Assembly (NCBI GenBank): GCA_016218485.1
Contig: JACRDY010000034.1
Location: forward strand, 1-33,494
Source of the DNA: Candidatus Falkowiibacteriota bacterium
GTDB lineage: Bacteria > Patescibacteriota > Patescibacteriia > JACRDY01
DNA: 33,494 nucleotides
Direction: 5' to 3'
The notes below the pieces were generated by a model. It did no database searches, had not been told where the DNA came from, and was given only the letters and a program-made list of their open reading frames with translations. The first letter of the stretch is position 1; each line of letters opens with the position of its first letter. Below, piece by piece: positions 13,940 to 21,815 of the stretch. Both the position numbers and the translations under genes were made by a program.

Positions 13940-16900
13940 ATGATGTATCGCGTGCGCCAGCATCGTTTTTGGGTTTTTTTGTCGTGTCTGCTGATTCTCC
14001 TCGGCGGAATATTTTTTTGGCAGTCGGCAGCGCAAGCAGGTTGGCGTGCGGTTGATTTTGGCTGGGTCAATGGTCCGCGGGTGGCCTGGGCGCCGGATGA
14101 GTGTTTTCCCACCACTGACGCAGAGGGGCAGCCGGTGCCGGCGGTCTGGCAGTGCTACTACGGCTGGCTGAATAATACGACCCGGCAGACCATCTGGGGT
14201 TCTTCAGTTGACCACCAGCTGACTATTGATGACAGTGATCCGCGCCCCAAGGTAGTGGTAGGGCAGTGGGTTATTGAAGACAGTATGACGCTGCTGATCC
14301 ATACGGCTAACCTCTATTTCCACCACAGTGACGATACGCGCGGGCGTCTCTCGGCGGCAGAGCTGTTTGCCAGTTCCAGCGCCACGGTCAACGCGCTGTG
14401 TGCCGACCTCGTCTCCGGCTGTACTTTTCAGGCTCAGCAGAATAATGTCCTGCCGTGGTCAGGGGTGTATTTTGACGACCTGACGTCTGGTACGTTTGAC
14501 AGGGTAAATATTTTGGGCGCGGTTATCGGACTGACGACGTACAAGAGCATTGACATGGAAATGCGCAACAGCCTGATTGATGGGCAGGGGACGGGGACGA
14601 TCGGCGCCAAGATTATCGCCAACTACCATTGGGTCAACGGCAGCCATCGGACGAACAACACTCGTTTGATCAACACCGTCATAACCAATAATACCAGCCA
14701 TGGTGTTTGGCTGGAGGGCCGGGGGGCTTTTAACAGCGCGCAGCTGACCGCCCGGATTACCGACAGTGAAATTTCTCATAACGGCGGTGACGGTATCCGG
14801 ATTATTGCCAGCAACGCTACGGATGCAGTCCGGCCGGTGATTGACGGGGTCAGCATTCATGATAATGAGAATGGCATTTACACCGAAGAAGGGACGTATG
14901 CCTATAATACCGCACTGATGCTCATTAAGAATTCCCGGATAGAGAATAATCGCCGGCTGGCCATGCAAATTTTCCCCGGGGTGTTCTTGGGCAGCGGCAG
15001 CGCTGCCAATATATTGAATGGCAATGCGACGGCCGTCAGCGGCAGCGGCAACAGCCGGAATGTTATCCGGTTACTCAAATTAACCGGCGCCACGCCCTAT
15101 GTACCGCCGTCAGCGCCATCATGGTATGTCACCAGCTATTATCCCGGCTACTACAGCGGCGGCTATCGTGATCCCAAGGCCTATGAGTGGTACGGCCAGA
15201 CGACTGAGAGCCCAGAAGCGCTCCAAGCGCCCGTGGTGGTGGTCGGAGACACGGTCAGTTTAGCCGGTGGTATGAGTTTAAAAATATATCCCAGCGCTCT
15301 CCTGAAGATCAATGGCGGCAAGAGTATTACCGCCAACTTGGCACAGTTGAGTTTACTCGGGACACTGAGCGCTACGCCGATTGACCCCAATACCGATGGG
15401 CCGGGCGAGGTGGTACTGACCAGCATTATGAATACCCGAGCCGGCAGCAGTACCTGGGCGGAGAGCGCGCTCAATAGCAATCCCTGGGCGGGTATCAGTC
15501 TCACCGGACAAGCCTCGGGCAGCGGCGGGACGATCATCCAGCGAGCGCGTATTGAGAACGCGGTCGTGGATGTTGCCATCAATAGTGCGGCAGCGGCTTC
15601 AACTTTCACCATTACTCAATCAGTGATCACAGCGGCGCAGCAAGACGGGATACGGGTGAATTCCGGACTGCAGGGGAGCTCGCCCGCTGAAGTTAATTTG
15701 ATGTTGACTAGTAATGTTATTACCGCTAATGGTGGGATGGGTCTTTCCCTCACCAGTAGTCCCGGCAGAATCCAGGGGACCATCAGCGGTAATACCATCA
15801 GTAGTAATGCCACCAACGGTCTTGGCCTGGCTGCTACCCAGAGTAATTCGCGACTGACGCCAACGATCAGTGATAATAGTATTGTCAGTAATACCCAAGC
15901 TGGGGTATATGTTTCGGAGTCCGGCTATCCCTTGACCGTTGTCGGGATGGCCGTGGTCAGAAATTACATCGGTGGTAATCGGGGTATGGCACTGCAGATT
16001 CCGCCGGTGTTGAGTCTCGGCAGAACCGACAATAACACCGCCAACACTATTATTGGCAATGGTCCCGATGGTTTGGCGGGCCCGAGAACGCCGGATGTCA
16101 TTCGCGTGCTTGGCGGCACGGTTAGCCAGAGCGGCGCTTATCAGGTGGACTGGGGGTACAATGCCGCGCCGCAGAAATTGACGTTTTTAGTCATTGGTAC
16201 GGTGCAGTTTCAAGGTGTCGGCAGTACTACCAACATTTTAAATATTGGACCGAATACGATTTTTCAATTTTATCCCAACATGAAGCTGGGTTTGCAGCCG
16301 ATGTCGCAGCTATTGGTGAACGGCAGTGAGGGGCAAGAGGTTGTTTTTACCGATTTATCTGATAGTAGTTCGTGGGTCAATGGCACTACCAGCTGGGCGG
16401 TGCTCGGCACACCGCAGAGTGGGCGTTGGGACGGCATCATCAGTGAGCACTATGTCAATCTGACGATGCGCTCCGCGGTCGTGCGTCTGGCTGACACCGG
16501 TCTGACGCTGCAGAAAAATTCCAGTTATACATTAGATCACGTGACCAGCAGCGACAATGTCATTGATGGGTTGTGGCTGAATCGTTTTAATATTTCCGGT
16601 TCAGACAGTTCGGCGCTGACCGCCACGGTCAGTAATAGCGCCTTTGCCAATAATGGTCGCTATGGCATTCTGATGGATTCAAGCGGGAGAGGCAGTCTGA
16701 TTGCCACCCTGACTAATATTACCGCTAGCCATAATAGTAATGACGGCTGGCATATTAATCCGCATGATGCCGCGATGCAGCTGATGTTGAACGCCAGTCC
16801 CGCGGGATCGGTCTGGAATCAATTTTTAGAAAACGGCGGCGATGGCATTGACTACACGGGGCGCACGGGCAGTGAGACCATCAGTTTAAATAACCTGAAA

Positions 16901-18421
16901 AGTTTGTTCAACGCCGGCGATGGTCTGCGGGTCAATCGGAGTAATACCGGTAATCAGCTGACGATTGCCGGCAGTAACGCGCTCTACGGTAACGGCGGAT
17001 ATCAGCTGGACAACGTGAATACGACGCCGCAGTATCAGATTACGGCCAAGAATAGTCGCTGGGGGTCAGACGGGACCGATGGCTATGCGTTGGATGACTA
17101 CTGGCGGCGCGGGCCATTTGACAGCGCCAGCAGCGGCGCGCAGCCGGCTAATACGTGTCTCCTGGATCCCGGGAAGCGGATTACCGATCTGAATAACCAA
17201 CGAATTGATTATGTCTCGTGGCTGGGTCTCGGTAATCCGCCAGCGCCGGCAGTCAGTAAAATTGATAACCGGACGTTCGTCTCCGACATCACCGGTGTGG
17301 CGCTGAATCCGACTGTTCTCTTGGCTGCGCTGGATCAGACGACAGAGATCGTCAGCACCCAGACTTGGCAGCTCTTTGAATTTGATGTCCCCAGCACGGT
17401 GATTTGGCAAGCGGCCACTGATTGTCAGACGCAGCAGCTGGTGGTCAATGCGGTGAGTGGTACCTTTTTCGGTCAGTATGCCGCGCTCGGGAGATTAAAA
17501 GAGAATACTCATTACCGTTTGCAGATTACGTTTACTAATCACCTCGCTGCCAGTGTGGCTAATTTTCCTTTCTTTACCGGTAATGGCGTGGTACCGTCGG
17601 GGCAGTCATGGCTGCAGGTGGGCTCCGGTGATATTTATTCCAACGAAGGCGTGAGCCTGACCGTGCCGCCGGAGGCGACGAACGCCTATAACGCGGCGTA
17701 CTGCGTTGCCGTGCCGGCCGGCGGAACTCTGGAGGCGACGTTTAAGCAATTACCCAATGATGAATTTAGCCGCTGCCAACAGGCTGATGCCGCGCCACTG
17801 ACGCGTCCGGCCCAGAATAACGGCTACTCCAGCGCTCACTTTGGTTTGTTTGATGTCAATAAAATTATCAGCCAGGCTAATGTCACCGGCTGTACCTTTA
17901 CCAATCAGAGTATGAATTTGGGCGGCCGAATTTACTACTGCAACGGTAACGCCACCATCGGTAACCTGGTACTGACGAGCCAAGCCGGCGCTCGCGGTAA
18001 CGGTCTAATCATCGTTACCGGCAGTCTGTCGGTGGTGGGGGACGTGACTTACGATGATGCCGCCGGGGTGACGGATATTACCCAGATTCCATCGCTCGGC
18101 GTGGTGGCGCTGGCCACCGAGAGCGGCGGTGGGGACATTAATATTGATCCGAGCGTTGAGCGGCTCGCGGGGGCGTACTACGCTGACAACGTCATTGATA
18201 CCTGTGTGCCTGGGCTCGCGCCGGGAGCGGCGACCTGCGCTGATGCGGCCTTGACCGTACAGGGACTGCTGACCGCCTATGACCTTTTATTTAACCGTAC
18301 GTCTGCCGAAGACCCTGACACTCCGGCAGAAAAAATAGTCTATGATGGCAGAATTTTGGCCAATATTCCGCCGGGAATGTCTAATTTACTCAAAAACCTG
18401 CCCTGGTGGAGCGCTCAATAG
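13940..18421 (+). CDS. Large secreted right-handed beta-helix protein, candidate adhesin
   Basis: A 1493-aa exported protein. Residues 1-33 form a signal peptide (basic MMYRVRQHR, hydrophobic WVFLSCLLILLGGIFF, cleavage after AQA). Most of the rest is parallel beta-helix sequence: repeated short strands with Asn/Ser/Gly turns such as ISHNGGDGIRI, ITANGGMGLSL and FANNGRYGILM, as in PbH1 repeats of pectin-lyase-like and adhesin folds. Three similar blocks each begin with a KIYP/QFYP..KL or LLKINGGKSI-type segment. The C-terminal ~120 residues (GDINIDPSVERLAGAYYADN ... GLLTAYDLLFNR ... ILANIPPG) form a domain I associate with exported CPR proteins. No LPXTG or C-terminal anchor helix is seen. Position just before pilM suggests a link with pili or attachment, which is inference. 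Confidence 0.85.
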   Translation: MMYRVRQHRFWVFLSCLLILLGGIFFWQSAAQAGWRAVDFGWVNGPRVAWAPDECFPTTDAEGQPVPAVWQCYYGWLNNTTRQTIWGSSVDHQLTIDDSDPRPKVVVGQWVIEDSMTLLIHTANLYFHHSDDTRGRLSAAELFASSSATVNALCADLVSGCTFQAQQNNVLPWSGVYFDDLTSGTFDRVNILGAVIGLTTYKSIDMEMRNSLIDGQGTGTIGAKIIANYHWVNGSHRTNNTRLINTVITNNTSHGVWLEGRGAFNSAQLTARITDSEISHNGGDGIRIIASNATDAVRPVIDGVSIHDNENGIYTEEGTYAYNTALMLIKNSRIENNRRLAMQIFPGVFLGSGSAANILNGNATAVSGSGNSRNVIRLLKLTGATPYVPPSAPSWYVTSYYPGYYSGGYRDPKAYEWYGQTTESPEALQAPVVVVGDTVSLAGGMSLKIYPSALLKINGGKSITANLAQLSLLGTLSATPIDPNTDGPGEVVLTSIMNTRAGSSTWAESALNSNPWAGISLTGQASGSGGTIIQRARIENAVVDVAINSAAAASTFTITQSVITAAQQDGIRVNSGLQGSSPAEVNLMLTSNVITANGGMGLSLTSSPGRIQGTISGNTISSNATNGLGLAATQSNSRLTPTISDNSIVSNTQAGVYVSESGYPLTVVGMAVVRNYIGGNRGMALQIPPVLSLGRTDNNTANTIIGNGPDGLAGPRTPDVIRVLGGTVSQSGAYQVDWGYNAAPQKLTFLVIGTVQFQGVGSTTNILNIGPNTIFQFYPNMKLGLQPMSQLLVNGSEGQEVVFTDLSDSSSWVNGTTSWAVLGTPQSGRWDGIISEHYVNLTMRSAVVRLADTGLTLQKNSSYTLDHVTSSDNVIDGLWLNRFNISGSDSSALTATVSNSAFANNGRYGILMDSSGRGSLIATLTNITASHNSNDGWHINPHDAAMQLMLNASPAGSVWNQFLENGGDGIDYTGRTGSETISLNNLKSLFNAGDGLRVNRSNTGNQLTIAGSNALYGNGGYQLDNVNTTPQYQITAKNSRWGSDGTDGYALDDYWRRGPFDSASSGAQPANTCLLDPGKRITDLNNQRIDYVSWLGLGNPPAPAVSKIDNRTFVSDITGVALNPTVLLAALDQTTEIVSTQTWQLFEFDVPSTVIWQAATDCQTQQLVVNAVSGTFFGQYAALGRLKENTHYRLQITFTNHLAASVANFPFFTGNGVVPSGQSWLQVGSGDIYSNEGVSLTVPPEATNAYNAAYCVAVPAGGTLEATFKQLPNDEFSRCQQADAAPLTRPAQNNGYSSAHFGLFDVNKIISQANVTGCTFTNQSMNLGGRIYYCNGNATIGNLVLTSQAGARGNGLIIVTGSLSVVGDVTYDDAAGVTDITQIPSLGVVALATESGGGDINIDPSVERLAGAYYADNVIDTCVPGLAPGAATCADAALTVQGLLTAYDLLFNRTSAEDPDTPAEKIVYDGRILANIPPGMSNLLKNLPWWSAQ

Positions 18422-18430
18422 TGTTTTGGT

Positions 18431-18460
18431 TTGTCAATAATCCTGAAAATTTGCTATAAT
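18431..18460 (+). promoter_or_regulatory. Promoter of the pilM operon
   Basis: TTGTCA (18431-18436), 18-base spacer, TATAAT (18455-18460). Transcription from about 18467 would give a leader of roughly 60 bases before the preferred ATG. Confidence 0.7.
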
Positions 18461-18529
18461 AGAGCCAGTTTAAGATAAAAATAAAAAGACTGCGGTCAGC
18501 GTTTGAACGTTCTCGCGGTGGGAATTTAT

Positions 18530-19591
18530 ATGCGGTTATTTTCAAAGACAGAGACGAGTTATGTGGGCGTGGATATTGGCCGGAATAACATTAAAATTGT
18601 TGAACTAGAGAATTACAAAGGCAGACCGAAATTGGTAACCTATGGCTTCACCGATATCATCGACAAGGGGGGAGAAGAGCTGATTGATCGGGCCGAGGTG
18701 GTGGCTAGCGCTCTGGCCGAAGTTATCCGTCGGGCCAAAGTGCGTTCGCGCCAAGTGGTGGCGGCGCTGCCGGTGTCCGCTATTTTTACTTCTATTATCA
18801 GTCTGACCGACCTCAAGCCGGGCGACAGCCGGGCGCTGGAAGAGGCCATCCGCGCGAAAGCCAAGAAAGTCATTCCCTTACCACTGGAAGAAATGATTCT
18901 ATACCACAACAGGCTCGAGACTACCAGCGAGCCGCTGGACGGTCAGACGACCGTTAGTCGGTTTCTTCTGACCGCGGCGCCCAAACAACTCGTCAAAAAA
19001 TATTTGGAGCTGTTTAACCAAGTTAATCTCTCTATTGTCAGTCTCGAGACCGAGAGTTTCGCGCTGTCGCGCTGCCTGGTGGGCAATGACCAGTCCGCGG
19101 TGATGCTGGTTGACCTAGGTGAATCAACGACCAACATTTCGGTCATCAAGCATTCCGTGCCGATTCTCAATCGGAGTATTGACTTGGCCGGTCGTGATTT
19201 TACCGCCGCTTTCGCCGCCGGACTGCAGCTGGACGTGACAGCGGCGGAACGGTTCAAGCGTGATTTGAGCCAGCTCGGATCTGAAGGCGCGGTGACGACC
19301 CTGGCTGAACCCTTGAGTAATCTGGTGCACGAGATCAATTACTGTTTCGGTCTCTACAATCAGGAGAAGCATCCGGAAGCCGAAGCGATAGAGAAAGTTA
19401 TTTTGACCGGCGGTTCGGCGGCGCTGCCCGGGCTTGATCAGTATTTAACTAGTCAGTTGAAAATCAGAGTATTTTTGGGTGACCCGTGGGCGCGCGTCAT
19501 GTATCCAGAAGAGCTCAAATCCAGCCTTGATCAGATCGGGCCGAGAATGTCTATCGCTGTTGGCTTGGCCATGCGCGAGATCGTTTCATAA
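18530..19591 (+). CDS. pilM: Type IV pilus assembly protein PilM (actin-like ATPase)
   Basis: A 353-aa cytoplasmic protein with the actin/FtsA fold that binds the N-terminal peptide of PilN. Visible motifs are YVGVDIGRNNIKIVELE (phosphate 1), VMLVDLGESTTNISVI (phosphate 2) and VILTGGSAALPGL (adenosine). The frame extends upstream to a TTG at 18503, but ATG at 18530 is preferred because family members begin close to the GVDIG strand. It heads the pilus cluster and has its own promoter; the gap to pilN contains a palindrome and a mobile-element remnant. Confidence 0.93.
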   Translation: MRLFSKTETSYVGVDIGRNNIKIVELENYKGRPKLVTYGFTDIIDKGGEELIDRAEVVASALAEVIRRAKVRSRQVVAALPVSAIFTSIISLTDLKPGDSRALEEAIRAKAKKVIPLPLEEMILYHNRLETTSEPLDGQTTVSRFLLTAAPKQLVKKYLELFNQVNLSIVSLETESFALSRCLVGNDQSAVMLVDLGESTTNISVIKHSVPILNRSIDLAGRDFTAAFAAGLQLDVTAAERFKRDLSQLGSEGAVTTLAEPLSNLVHEINYCFGLYNQEKHPEAEAIEKVILTGGSAALPGLDQYLTSQLKIRVFLGDPWARVMYPEELKSSLDQIGPRMSIAVGLAMREIVS

Positions 19592-19604
19592 GTCGAGAAC
19601 CCAC

Positions 19605-19661
19605 TAGTTGAAAGTTATAAAGTTAAAAGTTCTGCACTTTCAACTTTATAACTTTCAACTA
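19605..19661. repeat. A/T-word palindrome between pilM and pilN
   Basis: A perfect 20-bp inverted repeat (19605-19624 and 19642-19661) of the words AGTTGAAAGTTATAAAGTT. It directly abuts, and seems to have replaced the left half of, the element remnant that follows. Confidence 0.8.
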
Positions 19662-19683
19662 TGACTCCTTATTTTTCACACGG

Positions 19684-19742
19684 TTCGCTCAAAATTAGCT
19701 TAATTTCGTTACAAAATTATTTTTTGAGATGAGTTCTAGTCT
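19684..19742. mobile_element. Right-half remnant of the 161-bp palindromic element
   Basis: The string TTCGCTCAAAATTAGC, then TTAATTTCGTTAC and a terminal AGTCT, matches the right arm of the element at 21309-21469 (TTCGCTCAAAATTCTG, TAATTTCGTCAC, AGTCT). The left arm and core are missing. Like the complete copies it ends just before a start codon. Confidence 0.6.
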
Positions 19743-19748
19743 TTCTCT

Positions 19749-20696
19749 ATGATGGATTCCATTAATTTATTGCCAGAAGATCTCCGTTCCAAAGAACTTG
19801 AGAAAAAACCGATGAACACCGGAGCGCCGTTGCGCTATACCGATCCGGCTCGTCCGCCGAGACTCGACTCGCCTCGATTCGGCGAAGCGGGCGAAGCGGG
19901 CCCGCCGCAAACGTCGGTCGCTGCCGGCCGATCGTGGTGGCGGCGGTTGTTTGGTCATCACGCCAGTGTGTCACGGCCGAGCGTCAAGCCGGTAGTCACG
20001 CCACCGCTCAAGGGTAATGGTAACGGTTCACTCCAGGGTATGCATCTGCCGAGCGGTAGTAACGGTAATGGCGCTAGCCTGTCAATCAAGAATAATGTCG
20101 CAGTTGATTTGGCCGCTGACAAAACCATTCTTTTTTCTTGGGTTGATTTCTACTATCGGCTGAAGGTGGCGATTGTCAGCCTGGTGCTCGTGCTGGTGGT
20201 CTTGGTTGGTATTTACTTAATTATTTTTCGCTGGCCGACGCCGCTCCAAACCGATGAAGCGGCGGTCAGCCGGGAGATCGGGCAATTAAAGTCGCAGTTG
20301 AGCGAATTTGAAAAAAAGAAACAGACCATTGCCATACTTGATCGCCGGCTGGCGAGCATCAACCAGCTCCTGGAGCAGCATTTATTCTGGACGAAATTTT
20401 TTGATTTACTGGAACAGAATACCATTGACTCGGTCTACTATACCAATCTGAATGTTGATGAGAGCGGGCAGATTATTCTTTCAGCCACGGCTAATAATTA
20501 TGCTGGCGTCGCGGCTCAGATTGCCGTCTGGCAAGCTCGTCCGGAAATAACTAAGGTTGATTTTTCTCGAGCGGCGCTGCGGCAAACAGTCGCTGTGCCG
20601 GGCGCGCCTGCAGCCGCTGAGACTTCGGCGGTTAATTTTGAGCTATTTTTGACGCTGCAAAAAGATTTTTTGAACCCCACGTATGGACAAGATTAA
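19749..20696 (+). CDS. pilN: Type IV pilus inner-membrane alignment protein PilN-like
   Basis: A 315-aa bitopic membrane protein. The N-terminal INLLPEDLR motif (residues 5-13) is the PilM-binding peptide of PilN. A long, low-complexity cytoplasmic linker (about 20-125) leads to one membrane helix (139-160), then a coiled-coil segment (IGQLKSQLSEFEKKKQTIAILDRRL) and a ferredoxin-like periplasmic domain. Residues about 32-56 (ARPPRLDSPRFGEAGEAG) are encoded by a GC-rich palindromic stretch at 19846-19910 that looks like an in-frame insertion. Overlaps the next gene by 14 bases. Confidence 0.85.
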   Translation: MMDSINLLPEDLRSKELEKKPMNTGAPLRYTDPARPPRLDSPRFGEAGEAGPPQTSVAAGRSWWRRLFGHHASVSRPSVKPVVTPPLKGNGNGSLQGMHLPSGSNGNGASLSIKNNVAVDLAADKTILFSWVDFYYRLKVAIVSLVLVLVVLVGIYLIIFRWPTPLQTDEAAVSREIGQLKSQLSEFEKKKQTIAILDRRLASINQLLEQHLFWTKFFDLLEQNTIDSVYYTNLNVDESGQIILSATANNYAGVAAQIAVWQARPEITKVDFSRAALRQTVAVPGAPAAAETSAVNFELFLTLQKDFLNPTYGQD

Positions 20697-21300
20697 GAAC
20701 AATGACTACGTGATGCGTGAAGAGCGGGCGATTCTCTTTTACTTGCACCGGTATTTGTACTGGCTGCTGCTGCTGACGCTGACCGTGCTGGTTTTGATTT
20801 TTTATTTCTTCATCATTTCGCCGCAGCTTAGTAAGAGCGACGTTCTAAGCTATTTTAATTATAAAAATGAAGTCGAGCAGCTCGATTACCTCAAGCACCA
20901 GAAGAATGAGGTGGAGAATATTATTAATGATTTTGATCAGTTTTCACAGACTGACCTTGGGTTGCTGGAGCAGATTCTCCCGAGTCAAGAAGCTATTCCC
21001 GATCTGATCGTGCAGCTTGACCATTTCACTACAGAGAGTGGTTTGATTTTGAGCTCGTTCAGTGTTAACCAAGAGTTGCCCGTTCGTGAGCGTTCTGGCG
21101 CGGGCGCTCCGGCCAGCGGTCTGGAGATTAAAAAACTAGATATCAGTCTCCACCTGATGGGCGGCAGCTACCAGCAGCTCAAGCAGTTTGTTCATCTGCT
21201 GGAGACGAATATGCGTCTGATGGATATTACTTCATTCGGTTTTTCCGCGGAGCCGGGGCGAGGGTTCGTGGTCAATGTGGTAACCTATTTTTATACGTAA
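20683..21300 (+). CDS. pilO: Type IV pilus assembly protein PilO-like
   Basis: A 205-aa bitopic protein with one membrane helix (about residues 26-46), a coiled coil (YKNEVEQLDYLKHQKNEVENIINDF) and a C-terminal alpha/beta domain containing LDISLHLMGGSYQQLKQFVHLLETNMRLMDI, the PilO-type fold. It would pair with PilN as the alignment complex linking PilM to the pilus base. The start overlaps the pilN stop, indicating coupled translation. Identification rests on order and architecture more than on sequence identity. Confidence 0.85.
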   Translation: MDKIKNNDYVMREERAILFYLHRYLYWLLLLTLTVLVLIFYFFIISPQLSKSDVLSYFNYKNEVEQLDYLKHQKNEVENIINDFDQFSQTDLGLLEQILPSQEAIPDLIVQLDHFTTESGLILSSFSVNQELPVRERSGAGAPASGLEIKKLDISLHLMGGSYQQLKQFVHLLETNMRLMDITSFGFSAEPGRGFVVNVVTYFYT

Positions 21301-21308
21301 TTCCCTAT

Positions 21309-21469
21309 AGACCTCTTGCACAATAATATGTTCTCCTGCAATTCCAGAATTTTGGCTGCAAATGATTCAGGCTTCGTCAACGTATACTGCGTATATGCTT
21401 CCTCAGCCTTCATCATTTTCGCTCAAAATTCTGTAATTTCGTCACGAACTATTATTATGCAAAAAGTCT
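21309..21469. mobile_element. 161-bp palindromic element, copy A (target TAT)
   Basis: Imperfect 46-base terminal inverted repeats (starting AGACCTCTTGCACAATAATA; right end in reverse AGACTTTTTGCATAATAATA), with the innermost 10 bases perfectly paired (CAGAATTTTG 21345-21354, CAAAATTCTG 21424-21433), around a 69-base core (21355-21423). Flanked by TAT on both sides. The right TAT includes the first two bases of the next gene's ATG. Same size and geometry as 27458-27618. Confidence 0.85.
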
Positions 21470-21470
21470 T

Positions 21471-21815
21471 ATGTTAACCCAGAAAAAAATACGAAGCCGG
21501 CGAGACGTTACGCTCTTGACAGTGATGGTCTGCTCATTGGCCATCAGCGCTTATTTAGTCTATGTTAATGTTCATTACTTTGTGGCGCGGACTAAGGCGA
21601 ATCAACGCACCTTTGATCCGACGATGATGGCCAGAGTGACGCAGACGGAGACTAATTACAAAAATGTGGAGTGGCAGGTGCTCGGCTCTCACCTGAACGT
21701 GCTGACGACGGTGCAGCAGCTCGGCCTTGAGCAGCGGGTCAATCCGTTAACGGTAGATAGTCAATTGCGCGGACGCCCCACGGTCTTTACCCGAGTCAAC
21801 GGACAAGATTTATGA
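21471..21815 (+). CDS. Small bitopic membrane protein of the pilus cluster
   Basis: A 114-aa protein with a basic cytoplasmic tail (MLTQKKIRSRRD), one membrane helix (about residues 13-33) and an extracytoplasmic part ending VNPLTVDSQLRGRPTVFTRVNGQDL. It occupies the slot where PilP or a pilus accessory protein would sit between pilO and pilB, and its stop overlaps the pilB start (ATGA). It is not clearly homologous to PilP. Its start codon lies immediately after a 161-bp element, so any original leader and ribosome site have been displaced. Confidence 0.7.
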   Translation: MLTQKKIRSRRDVTLLTVMVCSLAISAYLVYVNVHYFVARTKANQRTFDPTMMARVTQTETNYKNVEWQVLGSHLNVLTTVQQLGLEQRVNPLTVDSQLRGRPTVFTRVNGQDL

